A stretch of 39,454 nucleotides of DNA, taken from positions 1 to 39,454 of the forward strand of contig CAIQJL010000337.1 in NCBI GenBank assembly GCA_903872185.1, in the 5' to 3' direction. This stretch comes from an uncultured Bacteroidota bacterium (GTDB lineage: Bacteria > Bacteroidota > Bacteroidia > Bacteroidales > GWA2-32-17). The notes beneath the pieces were generated by a model, which saw only the letters and a program-made list of their open reading frames with translations, was not told the DNA's origin and did no database searches. The position numbers were made by a program, and so were the translations under genes. Numbering within the stretch: position 1 is the stretch's first letter; each line of letters starts with the position of its first letter. Positions 34,601 through 39,454 of this stretch are shown here, piece by piece.

Positions 34601-36153
34601 CAAATGTTCTTAAAGTTGTTACGGAAAACAGAATTCTTGTTACGGTAGATAAAGACGTGGATGGAGCAACAGTTGTAATTACCGGACAAAAAGAAAAAGA
34701 AGATAATTTCTTCATTATTGCTCTTGAGCAAACAGCAAGACTTTTAATGTGCGTAAAAAACATTACTGTAACTTATTCGGATAATAGTGGAACTGTTTTA
34801 CCTGGTTTTTTACCTAGCACTAAAATAATGGGAATGGACCCAAATAGCCCTAGCTGGGCCCCTGGCTTTGGCTTTATTTCGGGCTTTCAAGATACTGCTT
34901 TTGGGTCAAAAGCAGCTAACGATCATCGCTGGGTAACAAATGATACACGGTTGAATGCAGCATACTTAATGAATAACACTAAAACCCTTAATATTCGAGC
35001 TACAATTGAACCTCTAAGCGGAATGAGAATTGATGTTACCGGTAACAGAACATTTTCTGAAAACACTACCAGATACTACACTTATGACAGCCTTACCGAC
35101 TATTTTTCTGCTTTCGGAAAACAAGTTACAGGAAGTTTTAGTATGACTTATAATACTTGGCATACAACTTTTGAAAAATTTAATGCCGATTATAGTTCAA
35201 ATAATTTTCAGCACTTTAAAGATTACAGAATTGCAATTGCAAGAAGACTTGCAGCAGAACGTGCTCAAAGCTCAATTGCTAACTCTACCGGATATATAGT
35301 ACCGTCTAGCTTAGATGAATTCCCAGAAGGATATGGCCCAACATCACAAGAAGTACTTATTCCAGCATTCTTAGCGGCATATTCTGGTAAAAGCCCAGAC
35401 CGTATTTCACTAACATCATTCCCGGGAATTACAAGCATGAGTCCAAACTGGAGTATTAATTATGGCGGCTTAACAAAGATTAAAATATTAAAAAAATATT
35501 TCCGTACAATTACTCTTGCTCATGCCTATCGTTCATCGTATAGTGTAAATTCATTTTCTACAAGTTTAGATTATAACCTTGATGACTTTAATCAAGATGG
35601 ATTTAGCTGGACTAAATACACCTTAGGAAACTTTATACCACAACGTGAAATAAATGCAGTATCAATTAGCGAACAATTTAGTCCTTTAATTAGTATTGAT
35701 GCCACTATGATTAATAGTGTAATTGCAAAATTTGAGCTTAAACGTAGCAGGAATCTTTCATTTGGTTTAAATAACAATCAAATTACTGAGATGCAAAGCA
35801 AAGAATTTATTTTCGGAACTGGATACAGATATAAAGACTTAACTCTGCAATTTGTTGGAGGAAAAACATTTAAAAGTGATTTAAATCTTCGGGCAGATTT
35901 ATCTATTAGAACTGATTATACTATCATTCACAAACTTGAAATTACTACAACAGGATTAACTGGTGGATACGATCAACTTACAGCTGGACAAAAAATGTTA
36001 ACATTAAATTTTACAGCAGATTATCAACTTGGTCAGAATTTTAATTTACAAATCTTTTATAAACGAAACGTTCGTAAACCAAAAATTTCAACAAGCTACG
36101 ATACTTACGACACTAAAATTGGTGTAAGTGTTAAATTTACGTTATCGCAATAA
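28666..36153 (+). CDS. sprA: SprA, type IX secretion translocon
   Basis: The 2495-residue protein is of the SprA (Sov) family, a giant outer-membrane barrel through which type IX cargo leaves the cell. Recognisable parts are the LRYRTPESMSFEDYQ start region, IDDFEGSK at 836-843 followed by LRSVGSWVLASTP, PAPWNISNFAVSYSYSE near 1665, and a strand-rich C-terminal half ending in KIGVSVKFTLSQ. The first in-frame start is a TTG at 28666; from there the N-terminus is a hydrophobic leader (KSVFVNIVFFAALASVW), while the first ATG, at 28729, would remove it. An in-frame stop at 28636 rules out a longer form. It follows ruvA by 16 bases. No frameshift is seen. It should export cargo such as the protein at 4994-6793. 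Confidence 0.95.
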   Translation: MKSVFVNIVFFAALASVWPFIMLKPVTKQRIATGSDLYFAPPDTGKKDSTTNLPFPFNDQGNKSGVNQGYESGMYLHKPSNISTDVEYDAENNEYNINENVGSLRYRTPESMSFEDYQKEDFDRAVKGYWRQRFQGENFQNQSHLIPQIRILGDVFNTIFGSSTIDIKPQGSAELIFGLNTQRTDNPQLPVKQRKVTTFDFQEKIQMNVTGQIGDKLKLSASYNTEASFEFENNMKLAYEGKEDEIIRKIEAGNVSLPLTGSLINGSYSLFGIKTELQFGKLTVTNIFSQQKGKSQVVEVQGGAQISNFEVYADQYEANRHFFLGKYFYDNYDNFLANLPLINSGINISRIEVWVTNKSGNYTDARNVVAFTDLGEGINTVTGLPNIYNSTVSLTPGYPYPYPSDSINSLNHAEVDYPSIRTLSSVNSILSGIFISGTDYNATESMRLLSPSEYTIFPTLGYISLNSALNSDEVLAVAYEYTVGGKNFKVGEFSNTIASPNALILKLIKGTSLTPQNPMWHLMMKNIYSIGAYQVNSEDFKLDVMYQNDKTGTAINFVPVGAIDRKPLIEVLNLDKLNSQLDPYPDGRFDFIDKVTINSSNGRVIFPVKEPFGNYLYDKMVYNDPTQETLASQFSYQELYDSTQSKARQLAEKNKFFMKGSYKSASGSDIALNAMNIPQGSVKVTAGGQILVENQDYTVDYTLGRVKIINQGLLQSGTPIKISLESQSLFNIQSKTLMGMHLNYQVNKDFSLGGTILNLTERPLTQKVGIGDEPISNTIWGLDGTYRTESRLLTKIVDKLPFLETKAASNFMVTGEFAHLIPGHSKAIAKNGISYIDDFEGSKSSIDLRSVGSWVLASTPQGQPGMFAEGNLFNNLSVGFNRAKTAWYVIDPSVFYRETSVTPSNITADLTNHLSREVYEKEIWPNKEQQNGVPSYIPILNFAFYPEERGPYNYDIRNIDPNTGKFTNPTNRWGGIMRKIESNDFEAANIEFVEFWLMDPFVYETDSLYQGGNLYFNLGDISEDVLRDGRKSFENGLPTTSTVSLVDTTVWGRVPVIQSVVNAFDNQVDSRPFQDVGLDGLSNANERSFFSSANPDVTYAFIDSMSNLYPASVAFNNANNDPSSDDYRFYRGSDYDTRGLGILDRYKDYNGLEANSLPTELSPESYPNAATTQPNTEDINRDNTLSEFESYFQYKIQMSRGQLQVGQNYIVDEITGQNKNGDPVKWYQFKVPLYKPDTIVGNIQDFKSIRFFRMFVKDFEKPVILRFAKLELVRGEWRKYNTSLMEGGAVLPDEQSDAAFDISAVNIEENGSKSPINYVLPPGVDRVIDPTNPQLRQLNEQALVLKACALEDGDGRAAYRNVTLDVRQYKRLQMFVHAEAMLGLPLSNNDVCVFIRIGSDYQNNFYEYEIPLSITPPGSYNNDDEEARKIVWPESNMFDFPFEDLQRVKQLRNSDMRRGGSDVSLTKLYDISVGNNRVSVVGNPNLSNIRTIMIGIRNRKKTENNIPDDGMSKCIEVWVNELRLTDFDEKGGWAANLRMSAKLADFGTVTVSGSTSTPGFGSIEKKVNERSKEQAYQYDIASNFELGKFLPEKVKLSIPMFIGFSEGFRNPQYNPLDPDIPLKVSLADLETKEQKDSLRKMVQDYTRRKSLNFTNVKLNSTSTTPAPWNISNFAVSYSYSEQFSRNISTIFNRQKMYRGALTYNYNTTPKNVLPFQNSKFLNKPILKLIKDFNFNYLPSQFSFMTDVDRTYNEVQLRNIENMSYTIPTTYTKDFQWNRIYDFKYDITKSLKFDFSANNIAKIDEPVQYGQRVDKDYKEEYQLWKDSVWKNVQNFGRTTNYRHSFNLNYTIPINKIPILNWLTASARYGGTYEWIATPRFADESINLGNTIKNSNTRQINGQANMLSLYNKLPVLQRINQKYAKGKKPTKKQKETVIFPKQGDPPRKYNFKAKIPKSISHKLATIDVTIKITDSSGADVPNVLKVVTENRILVTVDKDVDGATVVITGQKEKEDNFFIIALEQTARLLMCVKNITVTYSDNSGTVLPGFLPSTKIMGMDPNSPSWAPGFGFISGFQDTAFGSKAANDHRWVTNDTRLNAAYLMNNTKTLNIRATIEPLSGMRIDVTGNRTFSENTTRYYTYDSLTDYFSAFGKQVTGSFSMTYNTWHTTFEKFNADYSSNNFQHFKDYRIAIARRLAAERAQSSIANSTGYIVPSSLDEFPEGYGPTSQEVLIPAFLAAYSGKSPDRISLTSFPGITSMSPNWSINYGGLTKIKILKKYFRTITLAHAYRSSYSVNSFSTSLDYNLDDFNQDGFSWTKYTLGNFIPQREINAVSISEQFSPLISIDATMINSVIAKFELKRSRNLSFGLNNNQITEMQSKEFIFGTGYRYKDLTLQFVGGKTFKSDLNLRADLSIRTDYTIIHKLEITTTGLTGGYDQLTAGQKMLTLNFTADYQLGQNFNLQIFYKRNVRKPKISTSYDTYDTKIGVSVKFTLSQ

Positions 36154-36180
36154 GATAGTTTAATTCTTTTGGATTTTTGA

Positions 36181-36284
36181 TTTGTCATTCAGAGCGCAGC
36201 GAAGCACTTTTCTCACCGAAGGTAATCTAGTATTGAATTCAAACCAGATCCTTCGTTCCGTTACACTACACTCTGGATGACAAA
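36181..36284. repeat. Intergenic inverted-repeat element, first unit
   Basis: TTTGTCATTCAGAG at 36181-36194 is inverted as CTCTGGATGACAAA at 36271-36284 with one mismatch. The interior carries GCGCAGCGAAGC and its degenerate inverse CCTTCGTTCCG. This matches the look of a short repeat commonly found between genes in Bacteroidota (GTCATTCTGAGC-type ends). It sits between convergent sprA and sufD, where its hairpin may act as a terminator. No protein is encoded. Confidence 0.65.
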
Positions 36285-36301
36285 AAGAAAATAAGGTATC
36301 G

Positions 36302-36354
36302 TTTGTCATTTAACTTCATGCATTTTTTATAAACGGTAAAACTTAGAATGACAA
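36302..36354. repeat. Second, degenerate inverted-repeat unit
   Basis: TTTGTCATTTAA at 36302-36313 is loosely inverted by TTAGAATGACAAA at 36342-36354; the outer eight bases (TTTGTCAT, ATGACAAA) pair perfectly. The ends match those of the element 18 bases upstream, so this looks like a tandem or decayed copy with a shorter interior. Confidence 0.5.
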
Positions 36355-36371
36355 ATTAAATAATAATCAAC

Positions 36372-37742
36372 TTACCCACAATTAACCTTACACCTATTAC
36401 ATCTGGATAATTCACCACGTAAACGTTTTTCAACTAAGCCAGTAATTTCATCTCGTAAAGGAGCTACAGAAATTTTATTTATAACATCATCTGCAAAAGC
36501 AAGCATTAACAAATGACAAGCTTCTTTTTTAGAAATTCCACGTTGACGTAAATAAAACATTGCATCTTCATCAAGCTGACCAGTTGCAGAGCCATGACTA
36601 CATTTAACATCATCAGCATAAATCTCGAGTTGTGGCTTAGATCGGGTTTTTGCATCATTTGTCATCAACAAATTTTTGTTTGACTGAAAAGCAATCGTTT
36701 TCTGAGCCAATCTATCTACTAAAATTCTACCCGAAAAAATACCAGTTGACGCATTATCTAAAATTCCTTTATAAAGCTGATTGCTTTCACAGTTTGGTGC
36801 TGCGTGATGAATAAAAGTATTATTATCTATATGCTGGTTTTTATCTGCCAGCCATAAACCGTAAGATTTGTTCTGAGCATGTGTTTCAGAAAGTTTTACA
36901 TATAAATTATTGCGAACTGTACCACCGTGCAAAGTAATATAAACAGAATTCACATAACTGCTTTCTTTTTGCAAAATAAAAGTGTTAGTAAGCTGCACAG
37001 AGTGATCGTGTGCATTTTGTTGTCGATAAATCTCTAATTTAGAATTTTTACCCGCCATAACTTCTGTAGTGCTATTCAAAAGAAAAGCATGCGGATTTAA
37101 ACTATGGTCGCAAATAACAACACTTACCGAACTATCTTCTTCGGCAATAATAAGATTATGTGGCTGAACCATTAGCTCTTCTGTAGCTACAATTAAATTA
37201 ATAAGTTGAATTGGTTTTTCAATAACAACTCCCTTGGGCACATAAACAAAAAGCCCATCTTGAGCAAATGACATATTAAGCATTGACAAGGAATCATTTT
37301 GCTCGATAATATACTTGCCATAATGCTTCTCAACTATTTCAGGAAACTTTTTGGTAGCTTCTATTAAACTTCCAATAATTGCTCCATTTGGCAATACTTT
37401 TAACTTATTTTCTTTATCGTAAAACCAACCATTAACCAGCATTAAATGATTTTCTAATTCAGGCACATCACATGTAAAAACTTCTCTTATATCTATAGTT
37501 AAAGGTTGTGGTGAATATTGCCTTTTGTATGCTCCAAAGAAAGCTGATTCTATATCAGTATATTTATATGTTTCATTTTTCTTTGTTGGCAATCCAACTT
37601 TTTCAAATTCATTAAAATTTGCATCTCTTAATTTATTAATAAAATCAGGGGTTTGCTCAAAAATAACTGAACTATTTTTTCGAAAAGCATCAACAAGCTC
37701 GTCGTTTACTAACGATTTTTTTATCACTTCACTCATAATCAA
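36372..37742 (-). CDS. sufD: SufD, Fe-S cluster assembly scaffold partner
   Basis: The 456-residue protein is of the SufBD family; FVYVPKGVVIEKPIQL, FQSNKNLLMTNDAKTRSKP and VKCSHGSATGQLDEDAMFYL are diagnostic for the beta-helix core, and the order B-C-D fits SufD. It joins SufB and SufC in the SufBC2D complex. The N-terminal region (to about 130) is the variable helical domain. Translation may start at the first ATG or two codons in (MSEVIKK). The C-terminal tail has Cys448, Cys451 and Cys455 in RCNRCKVNCG, a C-x2-C-x3-C cluster that could bind metal. It starts five bases after sufC. Confidence 0.95.
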   Translation of the reverse strand: MIMSEVIKKSLVNDELVDAFRKNSSVIFEQTPDFINKLRDANFNEFEKVGLPTKKNETYKYTDIESAFFGAYKRQYSPQPLTIDIREVFTCDVPELENHLMLVNGWFYDKENKLKVLPNGAIIGSLIEATKKFPEIVEKHYGKYIIEQNDSLSMLNMSFAQDGLFVYVPKGVVIEKPIQLINLIVATEELMVQPHNLIIAEEDSSVSVVICDHSLNPHAFLLNSTTEVMAGKNSKLEIYRQQNAHDHSVQLTNTFILQKESSYVNSVYITLHGGTVRNNLYVKLSETHAQNKSYGLWLADKNQHIDNNTFIHHAAPNCESNQLYKGILDNASTGIFSGRILVDRLAQKTIAFQSNKNLLMTNDAKTRSKPQLEIYADDVKCSHGSATGQLDEDAMFYLRQRGISKKEACHLLMLAFADDVINKISVAPLRDEITGLVEKRLRGELSRCNRCKVNCG

Positions 37743-37747
37743 TATGA

Positions 37748-38500
37748 TTAAACTGCGTATTCTTTTTTAATCCAATCGTAACCCTTTTCTTCGAGTTCTA
37801 AAGCAAGTTCTTTTCCAGCTGTTTTAACTATCTGACCATTATATAAAACATGAATAACATCAGGTACAATATAATCTAATAATCTTTGATAATGTGTAAT
37901 AACAATAGTTGCATTATCTGGCCGTTTTAATTTATTTACACCATTGGCAACGATTCGCAAAGCATCAATATCAAGACCAGAATCAGTTTCGTCAAGTATT
38001 GCTAATTTAGGCTCTAGCATTGCCATCTGGAAAATTTCATTTTTCTTTTTTTCTCCACCAGAAAAGCCTTCATTAACTGAGCGATTTGTAAGTTGGGAAT
38101 CTATCTCAACCATTTCCTTTTTTTCTCGCATCATTTTCAAAAAATCTGAAGAGCTTAAAAGTGGTAAACCACGATATTTACGAATTTCGTTTACCGCTGT
38201 TTTCATAAAATTTACCATACTTACTCCAGGAATTTCAATTGGATATTGAAATCCAAGAAAAACTCCTAATCTAGCTCTGTCTTCTGGCGACATCTCTAAA
38301 AGATTTTTACCTTCCAGAATAACTTCACCACCAGTAACTTCAAATATTTCGCGACCAGCAAGAACCGATGCCAAGGTGCTTTTACCAGAACCATTTGGTC
38401 CCATAATAGCATGAACTTCACCAGCCTTTACTTCTAAGTTAATTCCTTTTAAAATTGGCTTTCCGTTTATAGATGCCTTTAAATTTCTAATCGATAACAT
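37748..38500 (-). CDS. sufC: SufC, Fe-S assembly ATPase
   Basis: The 250-residue ATPase has Walker A GPNGSGKS (34-41), a Q-loop in FLGFQYPIEIPG, the signature FSGGEKKKNEI and Walker B LAILDETDSGLD, whose ETDSGLD is typical of SufC, and the switch His in VITHYQRLL. It hydrolyses ATP to drive conformational change in SufBD during cluster assembly. It lies between sufB (107-base gap) and sufD (5-base gap). Confidence 0.97.
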   Translation of the reverse strand: MLSIRNLKASINGKPILKGINLEVKAGEVHAIMGPNGSGKSTLASVLAGREIFEVTGGEVILEGKNLLEMSPEDRARLGVFLGFQYPIEIPGVSMVNFMKTAVNEIRKYRGLPLLSSSDFLKMMREKKEMVEIDSQLTNRSVNEGFSGGEKKKNEIFQMAMLEPKLAILDETDSGLDIDALRIVANGVNKLKRPDNATIVITHYQRLLDYIVPDVIHVLYNGQIVKTAGKELALELEEKGYDWIKKEYAV

Positions 38501-38607
38501 ATATTTTTCTTTTTACTTTTTTGCCACAAATACACTAAAACTCAAAATTTCACTAAAACTTCTTTAAATTTTCAAATTAAATAATTTATTCATTTTCAAA
38601 TTATGTT

Positions 38608-39454
38608 TTATCCTACACTTCCCTCCAAACTAATCTGAAGAAGTTTTTGCGCTTCTACAGCAAATTCCATTGGTAACTGATTTAAAACTTCGCGTGCATA
38701 ACCATTAACAATCAACCCTATTGCATCTTCAGTCGATATTCCACGTTGATTGCAATAAAAAATCTGATCCTCTCCTATTCTGGACGTTGTTGCCTCGTGC
38801 TCGACTATTGCTTCTTTATTATCAACTTCGATGTATGGAAAAGTATGAGCACCGCAATTATTTCCAAGAAGTAAAGAATCGCACTGAGAAAAATTACGAG
38901 CATTTTCGGCATTTTTAAGAACTTTTACCAAACCACGATAACTATTTTGACTTTGTCCGGCAGATATCCCCTTTGACACTATCCTACTTTTTGTGTTTTT
39001 TCCAATATGCTTCATTTTTGTTCCGGTATCAGCTTGCTGATAGTTATTTGTTACCGCAACCGAATAAAACTCTGCTGATGTATTATCGCCCTTTAATATG
39101 CAACTAGGATATTTCCATGTAACTGCCGAACCAGTTTCGACCTGAGTCCACGAAATTTTTGCATTATCCTCTTTACATATTCCACGCTTTGTTACGAAAT
39201 TATAAATACCACCTTTCCCGTTTTTATCGCCGGGATACCAATTTTGTACTGTAGAATATTTTATTTCTGCATCTTTTAATGCTATTAACTCAACTACTGC
39301 AGCATGCAACTGATTTTTATCACGTTTTGGCGCGGTGCATCCTTCAAGGTAACTTACATACGAACCTTCATCGGCAATTATTAAAGTACGTTCAAACTGT
39401 CCGGTATTTTCAGCATTTATTCTGAAATAAGTTGAAAGTTCCATTGGGCAACGA
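38608..39454 (-). CDS. sufB: SufB, Fe-S assembly scaffold, 3' part
   Basis: The frame is open to the window edge, so the gene start lies beyond it; 281 C-terminal residues are visible out of about 480. The visible part begins [20 protein letters not shown] and contains [40 protein letters not shown] and [16 protein letters not shown], the SufB core, with the conserved Cys of GCTAP. An internal ATG at 39444 is not a true start, since the residues before it match the family. SufB is the scaffold on which the cluster is built. A 107-base gap separates it from sufC, without a visible terminator. Confidence 0.95.
   Translation of the reverse strand, partial: RCPMELSTYFRINAENTGQFERTLIIADEGSYVSYLEGCTAPKRDKNQLHAAVVELIALKDAEIKYSTVQNWYPGDKNGKGGIYNFVTKRGICKEDNAKISWTQVETGSAVTWKYPSCILKGDNTSAEFYSVAVTNNYQQADTGTKMKHIGKNTKSRIVSKGISAGQSQNSYRGLVKVLKNAENARNFSQCDSLLLGNNCGAHTFPYIEVDNKEAIVEHEATTSRIGEDQIFYCNQRGISTEDAIGLIVNGYAREVLNQLPMEFAVEAQKLLQISLEGSVG

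Noticed and set aside
32922-34763. Minus-strand frames of 66 to 137 codons inside sprA
   Set aside because: They mirror a strongly coding region and are Ser/Leu-rich, as expected for antisense translation of strand-rich barrels.
1-39454. CRISPR array, prophage or defence island
   Set aside because: No regularly spaced direct repeats with spacers, and no integrase, transposase, nuclease or toxin-antitoxin genes were found; the gene content is housekeeping and envelope.

Overview
The window is AT-rich DNA from a member of the Bacteroidota, most likely an anaerobic or environmental Bacteroidia lineage. Signs of this are the type IX secretion parts (a PorP/SprF-family protein, a complete SprA, a cargo protein with a C-terminal sorting domain), the ruvA-sprA gene pair, DUF4296 and DUF1573 proteins, a GH97 glycosidase, a porin-pst-phoU cluster, and promoter-like elements of the TAnnTTTG type. 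Genus cannot be told from the sequence alone. The region is ordinary chromosome: I see no phage, transposase, integrase, plasmid gene or CRISPR array.

Layout. 1-4622: the end of a PorP/SprF protein, a DUF4296 lipoprotein and an amidohydrolase on +, a YugP-type metallopeptidase and a 34-residue membrane peptide on -, then a lipoprotein and a PepSY-type membrane protein on +. 4623-4993 is a non-coding stretch with inverted repeats. 4994-12758 is a block of - strand genes: a type IX cargo protein, an S41 (Ctp) protease with dCMP deaminase, and a GH97 glucosidase with an unknown exported protein. 12852-15506 is a tight + strand cluster of a beta-barrel protein, an exported YidD-domain protein and two overlapping paralogous membrane proteins. 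A tRNA-Leu(CAA) lies on - at 15585-15668.

15829-21768 is a phosphate regulon: an OprP/OprO-type porin, pstS, pstC, pstA, pstB and phoU. Both the porin and pstS are preceded by hexamers related to TTAACA repeating every 11 bp and sitting at the same distance from a -7 element, which I read as a Pho box. PstC carries a PstS-like segment in the loop after its first membrane helix.

21790-23483 holds an aminotransferase and a DUF1573 protein on -. 23767-36153 on + holds valS, a small lipoprotein, pdxA, ruvA and the very large sprA, which appears to begin at a TTG codon. 36181-36354 contains intergenic inverted-repeat elements. 36372-39454 on - is sufB (partial), sufC, sufD, for iron-sulfur cluster assembly.

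Most of the window is housekeeping or envelope biology. The parts most worth follow-up are the inferred Pho box, the PstS-like insert in PstC, the exported YidD cluster, and the structured gap at 4623-4993.
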